From Allantophomopsis cytisporea (taxonomy: Eukaryota > Ascomycota > Leotiomycetes > Phacidiales > Phacidiaceae), in contig CP103034.1 in the NCBI GenBank assembly GCA_024752435.1, positions 1,736,001-1,800,000 of the forward strand: a DNA stretch of 64,000 nt, written 5' to 3'. The notes beneath the pieces are model-generated. The model saw only the letters and a list, made by a program, of their open reading frames with translations. It was not told the origin of the DNA and did not search any database. Of the stretch, positions 1-10,431 are shown piece after piece (position 1 is the stretch's first letter; each line of letters begins with the position of its first letter). The translations under genes and the position numbers were made by a program.

Positions 1-1790
1 CTTCGAGGAAAACACTCACGAACGAGGCGGCGAAAGAATCAAGCGCGGCTATGTAATCGCCAGGAGTATCTCTATAAGCGGGAGTAGCATTCTTGGCCAC
101 GAAAAGCAAAATGCTGTCCGAACAAGTTTGGTTATTTCCTGGGTTGATTGTACTATCCCACCAGTTTTTAAATATGGTCTGGTTTATAATAGCGTCAGCA
201 ATTGTAAGTTCAGGATGAGAGTCTGAGAATTCCCATGTAGATCGTGTTGAGGGGTTGATATATGGGGTCCGATTGTTGTATTGAGCACCGTAATCTGCGT
301 AAAAGGGGTCGCGAACAGCCTCTGCCTGTTCATGAGCACAAACAGTGACCCATGTATGTTGTAAAAGACCGTCGAGAGAGCTTGGGGTATTTATAGAATG
401 GGTCTCTTCCCAAAGCGCAGTGTAATTGATAGTCGACACATCTGCTGATAGAAACTCTGTAAGATTGCTCAGGAATGCCAGATGAATGCTATCCTCTTCA
501 GAGAGTATGGTTGAATTGGCGTCGGGGAAGGCATAGACTTGAATTTTCTTTGGGTATAATTCAAATGTCTTTAAGTCTCTATAGATTACCTTCGCTCCCG
601 TAGACCAGATATAGGGATTACAAGCTAGCAGACCAGGTATCCTACTCTGCTGCAAGTAATAAGACACCTGTGAGGTTGACGGAGCTATGAGATGGTCTGT
701 TACTATAGACACCTTGATCCTTAGCTGGTACGCGAACAGAGCTACTAGTATCCGAACCAAGAGTTAGATTAAGCTAGTCATAAGCAGCAATTCCTATACC
801 TGGACAGATGAAGATGATCCTGCCTCCTGGTATCTATCCCTACGGGGGTTAAAAGGAACCTGGTAATCAATCGTATGCCTTGCGTTCTCAGGTGCTGCAA
901 ACTGGGCAGTCTTCATTTTTCCAACAACAATGGCACCGGCATCTACAAGACGTTGTACGACCAGGCTGTTTTGCTTGCTGGTGGGTACAAATAGTAATAA
1001 GCTCGATTGCCGACGCTAGTTTTAAGACCCTTTACATCATAGATGTCTTTTATCCCAACGCGTACACCAGCAAGAGGTAAATTACTTGAAGTCTTATAAT
1101 ACAAGCGGGAAGGCACTGTAATAGTTATTGAAGACGAACCAGGAACAACGACCGGCAGTTCTGCAAAAGAATTATTAGTAGCGGGAATAACGCCTAAGTG
1201 GAAGGCTTGCTGGGTATCTGCGTATAGTCGGTACGCTTGATGCAAGGTCCCTGTGGAGAGCTGGTAGAAATATGGACCAGGAGGTATTGAAGACTCTGTG
1301 TCCTTTAATTTCAACAGAAAGGATGTGTTGTGTGCATCAAGGTTGGCCTGCCCGACGTCGATTTCGCAGGCTCTGGTGGAAGAGATATACACAACTTTAA
1401 CGGGGTCAACAGTTAGTCTACAGTATGGAGAAGACTTGTTGAGTGATATAGATTCATCTTACCTTGCAAAAAGCCAGGGTTGAAAACATCATCTTGTGCC
1501 GAGTAGTTAGAAATTGTTGTTTCAAACAATGTAGAAGTGAAGTTGGATGATGTGGTTTCTATGATAGTCAGAGGCACAAAGCCATAGACTGAGTGGATGT
1601 TGTCCAGTACAGGCGGTGCTGGCAAGGAGGACTTCGATAGCGTAGGAATGAAATAGGGGATGCCTCCCACTGTGACAGAGATTCCACCATTGTCAACCAG
1701 AGCGCTGGTTGTGCTCGAATGTAGAAGCGAATGCACGGGCAGCACGAGCGTGCTACAAATAAGAGAGAAGCGCATGTAGTATGAGTACAA
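1..1790 (-). pseudogene. Amidase-signature enzyme, decayed and cut by the window edge
   Basis: Remnant of a secreted or membrane-targeted fungal amidase (amidase signature family, GatA/fatty-acid-amide-hydrolase fold). The first exon (1463-1790) encodes a hydrophobic leader. A 68-nt intron (1395-1462, GTAAG donor) joins it to an exon carrying the catalytic-lysine motif GIKDIYDVKG. The frame is then lost by a one-base shift near 960-972. Another frame continues through VVGKMKTAQFA. A second shift near 808 falls in the GSSSS loop, followed by in-frame TAG codons at 774-776 (expected Trp) and about 642-644. The nucleophile loop, normally GSDTGGS, reads GSDTSSS at about 741-758. From about 640 to base 1 the frame is open again and runs off the window. 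What remains cannot make an active enzyme. The family call is firm; the inferred ancestral codons are my reconstruction. Confidence 0.85.
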
Positions 1791-3554
1791 TTAGAAGATA
1801 CCGAATTGTGAAGATGCTACAGAAGACTGTGGTGATGATGGAGTTCGTTTGTTATTACGTTCTCATATATATGCATATATGTGTGCTCTATGCGGAGAAA
1901 GACTGATAGTTACTTGTCACCTTATCTCCAGGAGCTACTGTTCAGCTATATCGATAGTACAGTAGTTCGTCCCGTAACTGAGACCAGAGAGGAATACTCG
2001 TCTTGATGGCCTGCGAAGATTCCCTTACGTATGATTCCATATTCTTTGGAAAGTCTCTGTATAGCCCCACTATTTTTGACCGATGATAGTCTTATTGCTT
2101 TTAAACGGGGTAGTATAGCTTACCGGTTATCTTTGTCACTGTCTTTCTCATTGAACTGCATTGTGTGACTTACGGAACTTGATGTACTAATCAATGCAAG
2201 AACATTATCTCTTATCCTTGCGGATGTAAGTAAGCCGCGTCGAGAAGTGCCGCAATTATAAGCGAATGCTGTGGTGATGTAGTCCAGATGCTGCTCTAGA
2301 AAACCACATACATGCGCTAAGTGCCTGCCATTCTATGAGGTCCTCGCAAGCGTATTACAGCCAACCCCAAGAATACTAATTGCAGGGATAACTTGGCTAT
2401 ATGAATAAACCTTCTGGCCTAATGGGAACCAGCCGTGATTATCCTTGATATATAGATACGTCAATAATATTACCAAACTTTCAACAATTTCCTTACACAA
2501 TTGAGGGAGAATGATAAGTGTCATGCCGAATTTGAATATGGTTCTGGTCTAAATCGATCAAGCTCCGGCCTTTTGGGCACAGGGGCACTTTCAATTTGAG
2601 GACGTCACTAATATTCTCACACTGAATTCTGGACCACAACATATCTTTAAAGGGACAGGATTGGCCTGTATACTAGAATAAGGCATTCAGACTCAGACGG
2701 ACTATAACAGTTCTCTCCCTTAAAGAAAAGGTTATTCAGTAGTCTTTGCTGGGCGGAGAGATGGTCAGTTGGTTGATACCAGTAAAATACCGTAGTAGCT
2801 CTACCTGGTCCGAATACTTTCTATTCAGATTCACAAGATTCCGGAGAACGTCTCGAAGAAAGTTGGATATTCAGGCATGTTTCCAAGACAGATCATCGAG
2901 ATGTGGCTGAGCTGCATAAAGCACCGAATTCTTATACTGGAGCTTAGTGTCGTCTAGAAGCGAGCCTTTAGAATTAAGAGGTCAAGGTTCCTAGGACTGG
3001 TAAGATTTTGCGGTATTGAATGTAGATTACTAGTAGAAAGTAAGAGCATATCCAATACCTTTCGAATTACTCGAAATTTTTAAACCCGCTCCTCTCTATC
3101 TACTTAAGATATTTTGAGATGAAAAAGCCTATTCTAGGATTCGTACGAATAATTTTATCAATTCAGATCGCTATACTTCGATCTACTCCAGCTCTCAAGT
3201 ACTATTCTACTTCAACTGTGTAGTATCTCTTCATTAGTCTGTATAAACCCGATGTAGCTTTACGGATACTATTTACCTATTTTCAAAAATCTGTGTCTGT
3301 AATAGTAGATGGATTGTTATATCTCGTCTAAAAATACAAGTTTATAGAGGAGTTCTCCATCTGTAGTAGTATATACTAGTTTAGACTTTATAATTCTATA
3401 TAACATCTTTGAAAATCTCGAATTCGTTATACTAAGTTGTCACTAATTTGGCTCCAACATCACTCTTTCACTTAAACTAGTACATGATCCAATTCAAACT
3501 TTCAAAGCATTAGAATTTCTTGTGCCTTTCCTGTGTTGCCTCTGTTGACATCTA
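1791..3554. other. AT-rich intergenic stretch, probably decayed repeat DNA
   Basis: No credible gene. The only longer open frame (63 codons, minus strand, 2333-2524) has no recognisable domain. From about 3040 to 3470 the sequence is strongly AT-biased and stop-rich in all frames, as expected of decayed repeat DNA, but I could not assign it to a transposon family. The 5' side (1791 to about 2000) must hold the promoter of the former amidase. Confidence 0.4.
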
Positions 3555-4797
3555 TCAACCTAAATATTCTGTCCAACCCGGCTTATTTGTTCCCTCAGGA
3601 TTATAGCTGAAATGGTAGAACAACACTGCGGTTATCAAGTGTGTAAGTAAGAAGTACCATCCTATGACCCTCTTTAAATGCCTTCGCAGTAGATCCAACT
3701 CCTCTGCTCCGAAAGGCGCAATAAGTCCGGAAGTGAAAGCCCATACAAGCCCAAGGCATGACGCAATCGCAATAATTGCTAAAGCTACTGAAAATATGGA
3801 GAAGCCACATGCGTTGATAGTTAAACATACGGCGCTCAATGACATTAAGGCGGGGAAAATGGGCGAGGGTCGTCCATTACTGTGATAGGCCCGATATTTT
3901 TTCTTCGATGTCAGGTAAGAATTAAGTTTGAATGTCCACAAACCAAAAATGTAAAGGCTGCCAACCGACAAGGTGATTGAGAAAACAATAAGGGCTATAT
4001 TTGAGCCTATGCTCAAGTCCAGAGTACCATAGTTTAAGGTGCTCGAGGCCCATTCGTGCCAGCTCCGATGATCATAATGTTGAGGATTTGGCTGTCCCGA
4101 AATGTCATCAAGTGCTTTAGCAGTGAACCAAAATACAAATGCTTGTGAGACCGGAATCGCGATATAGGGCAACCTTGAAGATGAAGCTCTGCGATCGAAA
4201 TGTGGCTGAGGATTCATCGGTCGTGTCCAAAATACTAGCAACTCGATAATGATAAAGGATCCAAGGTACAAAGAGGCAACTGCTTTCGTCCATGCCATAC
4301 CACCAAAAGCAAAAAGCTTGACAAATTGTGAGACAGTCAAAGCAAAGACAATCAGGCGGAAAGCCTGGTTCTTCAACAACTCCGAGAACGTGTCTTTGGA
4401 ATCTCCCTCGCAGAAGCGGAGTGCAACGAGATCTTCCAGCGATGAGGTCCATGTGCTACCAGTAGATATCAAGTGAAATAGCATTGACAGGACGTCGAAA
4501 AGACATATCACGGGTGAGCTGCGAATGTAAAAGCTCATATCAGATGTTATACCGCAGACGATGCCAGCGGGCTGCGCCATGGAGTTCAATGCAAATGGCA
4601 TCAGACCCCAGAATGCCGACTGCCATGAGACAGTATTCGGGTTCGCTATTTATGAATGTGTCAGTAACAACCTCATTCAGATCGATTGCAAAAGCAAGCT
4701 TACATGTCGAATTATCTGCACTTAGGGGAGACGCTATAGTAGGAATAATGCGAGTCTGACCCGGGACCTCAAAATTTGCGCTTTGATCAAACCGCAT
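3555..4797 (-). CDS. Multi-pass membrane protein of unknown function
   Basis: Two exons, 4704-4797 and 3555-4645, are separated by a 58-nt intron (GTAAGC donor, CTGAC branch, TAG acceptor). Together they encode 394 residues. The ATG at 4797 is the first in-frame methionine compatible with the splice. The N-terminal about 40 residues are polar, followed by about eight hydrophobic segments, for example around residues 120-170 and, in the C-terminal half, the IALIVFSITLSVGSLYIFGL stretch. There is no signature of a known transporter or GPCR family that I recognise; it resembles orphan fungal integral membrane proteins. It is flanked by AT-rich decayed DNA, yet its frame is intact, which suggests it is still under selection. 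Confidence 0.7.
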
Positions 4798-6695
4798 GTC
4801 AATAGAAATAGATTTAGACAATTGGCGTCAATATATGGTTAAATGACTCTTGATGTGAGACTTGTGGAAAAGGGTTGTTATTGCTGGAGTACCTTTCTTT
4901 TGAATGTTTGATTATCTGCAGCACAAAACAAATCATATACAAACACACACAAACCAAGTTAGTTAACTCACATATACGAGCAAAGTCAGGCTGGCTATCT
5001 TTTGATCGAGATTTGCTCAACCTCCATTATTCCTGGATTTGATCCTATCTTGCGAGGTTTTATCCAATTACTTGTCGATGAGGCTATGCACTGACTGGGT
5101 TTATATCCTTGCAATATTGATTTCAGGTCACTCAAATGCGGGCACTCCGCACCTAAACTGCCATCACAAAATAGTTGATCTATATGTTGTACGGTTTTCT
5201 ACGCGAGCACCTCTTCAGTTCCATCCAGTGCATGTTTGCGAGTCAAGATGATAGTCAAAATGGTGCGACTCTGAGTCGAGTTGTCTGCTTGAAAGTACAG
5301 AATCTGTATCTACTCTCCCACATGGCATAGTACTCGTGGCAAAGGTACAAATCTTCTACTGATTAGTGAATCTTGTAAAATATTCTCTTCCGGAATGAGC
5401 ATGTTAGAAGCTCGTCTATGTACAATAAAACGTACTAGTTTAGAAGGATATGTCGATCGGAAGCTGTAGCCTCTATATAATGAATTCAATGATTGAACTG
5501 ATATTTGAGGCGATATGTGCTTAATTCTCTGCATAGCAGTATAAGGCCCTCCCAACATGATTTTCATATATTCACTTCCGAGCCTGTTTCTCCTTCCAGT
5601 AAGTTCGCTGTTTGAAGTTTTTGATACTGAAAGACTATTTTGCGCCTTCCATTGTGCAAGTATGTGCATAAAGATTTTGATTCTATAACTTCACGACTCG
5701 ACCTGATCTCCTATCTTGAATCATTACTTTGATGGCAGTCTATTCTTCGAGTAGTTTCTTGGCCGTGCTAGGGCCGTATACCAATTCTTTAGCATCACCC
5801 CCTCTTAACCAACTTCAGAGAGTGAAATGAGCTGCTAGTGTTCTCTTTGCTTAGTATTACTATATACATAGTCGCTACCGCAACTACTAATTTGCCTTCA
5901 AGAGGGTCTAATGCATTGCAACAATGAAACCAAAGTACGCAAAATTAAAGTAAAATATTGAGTTGTCAAACTGATTAATTTGCACCCAAGTATAGAGTTA
6001 CAGTTTATACTCAGACACGTCTCTCTCAGGAACCCAGACCATGTTTAGCGAAAGAGGTTACCTCAAAGTAATCTTCACAAGACACTGTCACCAGGGTAGA
6101 AGAGTGAAGCGAAATCTCGATAACTTTTCCATTCTATCTTCGAAGACGTCAGCCAGAACACGATCTAATTGCCAAAATGGTTCTCAATGATATTTAGTTT
6201 GTCCTTTGAAAATAAATCTTACACGTCGTCATCAATCTTATTTAATAGAGATGTTAGTACTCTTACTATTTACCTTAGGCTAGGTAATCGTTGCCGTGTT
6301 CATTGAATCTGCGGTATAGAAGACAGCGGGGCTTGATTTGATGTATAAGAGTGCAGATACAATTTGGAATCCTTTCTGATAAGATCTTACAACTACTTTA
6401 GAAAAGAAGTATTTCATATACATCTAAGATAGTGTTTTCCTAGATTTCCAACGCTCACTCTACAGATCAATATACATTTCACAAGAGAAAACTCTTGACA
6501 AGTAGACCACGTAAGCTATAGCTATCTGATATTTTTTACGCAACGGCTCCTCTCCCGTATTCATCACCCCTATCAGAAAAAGCCTCAGGCTACTAACGGA
6601 AGACAGTCCGATTCGAGAGATCACAATCACCCAGAATAAAACTTAATGCTCAATCTTTTCAATATATATGATAACTGCTAATCAAGTTGTATACC
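4798..6695. other. AT-rich intergenic stretch
   Basis: Contains the promoter of the membrane-protein gene on its left. The only longer open frame (119 codons, minus strand, 5310-5669) shows no domain, signal peptide or splice context, so I do not call it. Nothing else was recognised until the 5S rRNA gene. Confidence 0.4.
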
Positions 6696-6814
6696 ACATA
6701 CGACCATAGACTGAGGAGCGCTGGGCATCCCGTCCGCTCTGCCATACATAAGCCTCAGATCGGTAGACTAGTAGTTGGGTGGGTGACCACCAGCGAATCC
6801 CTACTGTTGTATGT
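6696..6814 (+). rRNA. 5S ribosomal RNA
   Basis: The 119-nt sequence starts ACATACGACCATAG and ends GTTGTATGT, so the ends pair to form helix I. Inside are the conserved loop segments GGGCATCCCGTCCGCTC and, from about 6771, GTAGTTGGGTGGGTGACCAC followed by CAGCGAATCCCTACTG, the internal control region read by TFIIIA. A run of T follows at once, as expected for RNA polymerase III termination. It stands alone with no other rRNA gene nearby, the arrangement known from Neurospora and many Pezizomycotina, where 5S genes are scattered instead of sitting in the rDNA array. There is no obvious helix-breaking change, so it is probably functional. Confidence 0.95.
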
Positions 6815-6818
6815 TTTT
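6814..6818 (+). terminator. RNA polymerase III T-run terminator of the 5S gene
   Basis: Five T residues directly abut the 3' end of the 5S rRNA, matching the simple oligo-T termination signal of RNA polymerase III. Confidence 0.8.
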
Positions 6819-7121
6819 GCTTCTTGGCTTTAATCACTATTTTTGCACCTCTCACTTTTTGCGGTCTCATCTATATAACTATGATTCCGAGACACCTCAA
6901 AGTTTACATATTTCTTCTGGCATTTCTTAGTAGCATACGGAGTAAAGTTTTGGTGGTAGTACCGAAGTAATCCTAGGAAAACATTCAACCGCCTCAAGAC
7001 GCCTCATCAACTGCTGCGATCAACTATTCGAAATAGAGTATTGAAGACTATACAAACTCTTGTCATAAGATTAGGACTTTGCGTCATGGCATGCAGTTAA
7101 CTATCACATAAACCTTAAAAT
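6819..7121. other. Short intergenic stretch
   Basis: Lies between the 5S gene and the stop codon of the Zn2Cys6 gene on the opposite strand; it must include that gene's 3' untranslated region. No other structure seen. Confidence 0.4.
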
Positions 7122-8612
7122 CTACCGATATCCAAGGACGTACTCATTACCGTCGAATGCAAGTCTCAATTGCGATCGTATATATTGAAGCTCGAGAATT
7201 GACATAGCTCTGCTACCAGAGTCCGATTGATAATCTGTCAAGGCCGCTTCGATCATCTTCTGCAATATTATATCTTGACAGCTGCACCATGCCGCTATGA
7301 GGCAGAGTATTACATAACTGGCACCCAATGGTCTATAGGCTGCCGCTTCGACTGAAAGCCAGAGGATCTCATTGCAGAAATATATCGAATCCAGGTCGAG
7401 GTCAGCGGTGTAGGGGTCAAGAGCTCTCAGAACGGAGTTATAGATGAGACAGATGGTAACCCCTAGCCCATATAACCGTAGATGGTAAGCGTGGACATAT
7501 CTGGACAAGGTTGCGCTTTGCAGACTGTTGTCGCCCGATTGAATAGCCTTAAGATTTTGGTGTAGCTCGGTCGCTATCGTCTTTGCTCTAGAATTCAACT
7601 GTTTCGTCTCTTCTGCCAATGTTTGTAGGCCTGTGTTCCTTTGCAACCCAATTCTTGTACTTTGCAAGATATTGGGGAGAGAAGCTAGACAACGCATCAT
7701 CTGACCTTCACGAGAGTTCCCGTCGAGGTCATTTTCTATCAGCATTTTCCACTCTTTGGAACTGAAGTGTATCCTAGGGTTGACAAGAGCTTCGAACAAA
7801 ACCGATCCACGTAAGGTAAGCAATAGCTTGCGCTCAAAAAGATCTCCAGCATCGTGACATCCGCGAGCCTTCAAAATCTGCGCTGCCCCTTCTCCATGAC
7901 GTGACCAATTCCATTCTTCATCGGAGGTGATCAAGGCCTGACATATTAACAAAAGCATGACTGAGCACAAAGTTTCCGTCGTACGAGCTATCACAGGATT
8001 TTCCAGGCAGGCTCTCAAGGTCTGAAGAGCATGAGTATATTTAGTTAGAACTTCAACTGGAGTAGAATGAGAGATGACATGAAGGTAGCGTAAGCAAAAG
8101 TTTGAGTGTGCAGCTAGAAGAGCTGAAACAGCCGCATCAAGCGCTTGATTTGTGCCCAGACGCTTAGGAATATCATCAAGGAAGAATCCATAAGTCCAAG
8201 ACAAACTGAACTTCAAGTCGTCTGCTGCTTTCAACCTCCAAACAAGCCCATTAACCAAACTATTCATCTCATTTGTTGGTTGGTGGAAAAGTTGCTGCGA
8301 CGACACATCGTTTGCGAGTTGTCTTGAAGACATTTTATCGCTGTATGCCTGCAGCTCAGTTGATCTCGATGCTGACGTTGATGCATTCGCAAATTTTTGT
8401 TCTGTCATGAACTTGTAACGTTGTCTACCAGCCCCTACACAGACAATATGAAGGCGATCACAACGTGAGCACCGAGGTTTGAGCTGGTCGCACTAACGGC
8501 TGCATCTCAGTGTCTGTTCACGTGACGGCTGTAAAATCGACCTGAACAGACTGACCTTCTTCTTCTGCTTGCGACATGCGTCACATCCTCTCGCTGAGGG
8601 AACGCCTGGCAT
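7122..8612 (-). CDS. Zn2Cys6 (Gal4-type) transcription factor
   Basis: Exons 8556-8612 and 7122-8492 are joined across a 63-nt intron (GTCAGT donor, TTAG acceptor) and encode 475 residues. The intron falls inside the zinc cluster. Exon 1 ends after GCDACRKQKKK and exon 2 opens with CDQLKPRCSRCDRLHIVC, giving the exact CX2C-X6-C-X6-CX2C-X6-C spacing of a fungal binuclear zinc cluster (residues about 10-37). The remainder is a helical regulatory region of the kind found in fungal-specific transcription factors, with no coiled coil apparent. It presumably binds CGG-type half-sites in the nucleus. An in-frame ATG 90 bases further upstream (8702) is possible, but the one at 8612 gives the usual short leader before the cluster. 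The target is unknown; no pathway genes sit immediately beside it. Confidence 0.88.
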
Positions 8613-9235
8613 TTGGAGAAAAGCCAAGAGTTTGATTATAGAAGGATGAGGGCTCAGCTTGAAAGATGTGACTTTTTCGTTCGAAGACGGAGTAATCATC
8701 ACTCGGCTGTCACGTGTGTAAGCACTAGATCATGGTTGACGAATATTCCGCAAACCTCTCCCTTTGTCTTTCCGATTGGATCTGGTCATACCGTTGATCC
8801 TTCTTCTTGAGACATGAATGGTTCTCGTATTGCGCCAGAATCACAATGAAGCTGTACAGTGGCTTGGTGGCTGAAATGCGAATGCATTCATAGGAACGTC
8901 ATCTCAAGTCATATATTTTGCCGAGCGCACCGTTTTTCTGTTTTGGACAAGCGCAGGAATTGCTAGCGTATATGCCAAGGAAAATTACTTCGCTACCATT
9001 GGTAAAGAAGTCGTTGTCGTGTACAGCCCGAGGCAGCTTTAATCTGAGCCACGTTCTATCAAACTGATTATGGAAATTGATCAGATTCCAGTTGCTTGTA
9101 ATTCATAAATACAAATACTTATATACCCATAGATTGCTCGTTAGGATAGTTGATAACTTATGCTTCTGCACATTCTACTTTATTGATATATTTCCAAATC
9201 CATCAAAGCCATCCACTTATAGGCAACGGATAACT
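8613..9235. other. Divergent promoter region between the Zn2Cys6 and tubby-like genes
   Basis: A 623-bp gap between two divergently transcribed genes, so it should hold both promoters. A CACGTG palindrome is present near 8710. An open reading frame continues in frame upstream of the downstream gene (from 9077) but is hydrophobic and low-complexity and looks like translated leader sequence. Confidence 0.4.
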
Positions 9236-9979
9236 ATGGCTTCTCAATTGCTTCAACAGCCACAGACGCAACAGCAACACCTTGTGAATCGAGGACATGA
9301 GCAGCACCAAGAACTGTCGGAAGGCAACTTGTTGCTCTCTTCTGAAAGGACCCTTTCCGCCATGAAACATTACAACATGTACTACACAACTTCAAGGAGT
9401 AATGTCAGGCTGCATCTTGGCTCTTCAACGGACCCATGCGTATACTACGCACAGAGTACTATCTTGACCAATAAGCCACAGTTTCAACTGCGATCCGGCG
9501 ACTCAAAATCTGGCCCCATTGTTGCCTTTGCTAAGTTTTCTCTTACTTCACGCCACATTCTTATCGGCGCTGGAGATGATGAACGAGATACAGAAAACAA
9601 AGTGGTGTGGGAGAAATTGCACCGGGAACAGAGCATACTGTGCAGAGGCGACTATGAGTTCTCGACGTCTGTTGGTTTGGACGCGAGAAGAACATATCGA
9701 TGGAGAAGAGACAGGAAGAACCCATTGAAAACAATCTACGAATGTGTGGATGAAGAAGGATTTGTAGTGGCATTTTTATTCAGTGGTGGCTTCTTGAATT
9801 GGAAGAAGGGAGGTGAGATCAAGGTTGCTATAAAATTAGACAAGGAGCTGGAGGAAATGTTACTTGTGAGCGCCTTAGGAATCTGGGTATGGGAGTGTGG
9901 ATGGTCAGTTTTCCAAGGCTATGATAAAGGTCACAACGACGTGAATGGTACCGAATTGCACAATCGGAAGGGGAGATAA
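9236..9979 (+). CDS. Tubby C-terminal-like (LURP-one-related) protein
   Basis: Single-exon gene of 247 residues when started at the ATG at 9236, just before the Gln-rich leader (LLQQPQTQQQH). The body has the alternating beta-strand pattern of the tubby C-terminal/LOR fold found in many short fungal proteins: a strand pair around VRLHLGSSTDPCVYYAQST, a central YRWRRDRKNPLKTIYECVDEEG, then an amphipathic C-terminal helix followed by LVSALGIWVWECGW. The biochemical role of fungal members is not established; tubby domains elsewhere bind phosphoinositides. The frame stays open upstream to 9077, but that extension is hydrophobic and AT-rich. Confidence 0.72.
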   Translation: MASQLLQQPQTQQQHLVNRGHEQHQELSEGNLLLSSERTLSAMKHYNMYYTTSRSNVRLHLGSSTDPCVYYAQSTILTNKPQFQLRSGDSKSGPIVAFAKFSLTSRHILIGAGDDERDTENKVVWEKLHREQSILCRGDYEFSTSVGLDARRTYRWRRDRKNPLKTIYECVDEEGFVVAFLFSGGFLNWKKGGEIKVAIKLDKELEEMLLVSALGIWVWECGWSVFQGYDKGHNDVNGTELHNRKGR

Positions 9980-10431
9980 AATCTACTGATACATTGTTCT
10001 CATCCATTAGAACATATTTCAATGGCAGCGGCTGGAGACAGTTTACTAGCGCGTGTGGTGTTGCTGATATATCATTGCTAAATTCCTATATTGACTTACA
10101 TTCTATCAACTTCAACATACCGTGATCTCAGAAATGTGAAACTATACCTTGTGGAAGCAGCAGGATAACAATAAACTCTGCTTATGTATTAGCCAGAAAT
10201 AAATCTAAAGACAGGAATTCTTTTATTAACCCACCTAGATGCAACGGAGTTGTGACAACTTCTAACTATGCAGACCTATCAACCTTTGGAAGATGGCATA
10301 AGACAATCATATTTTTCACATAATCAATGAACACGAAAAACGTCTATCTATCGCTTATCAATTAATTTCAACTGCATAATCTTGCTACTTGTATCTGAAT
10401 GATAGCATTGTTTTTCATCATTAACGCCTCA
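9980..10431. other. Intergenic stretch between convergent genes
   Basis: A 452-bp AT-rich gap between the 3' ends of the tubby-like gene (plus) and the carboxylesterase gene (minus). Only 3' untranslated sequence is expected; nothing else seen. Confidence 0.4.

Noticed and set aside
5310..5669. 119-codon minus-strand frame
   Set aside because: No domain, no splice context, AT-rich surroundings; expected by chance in this much DNA.
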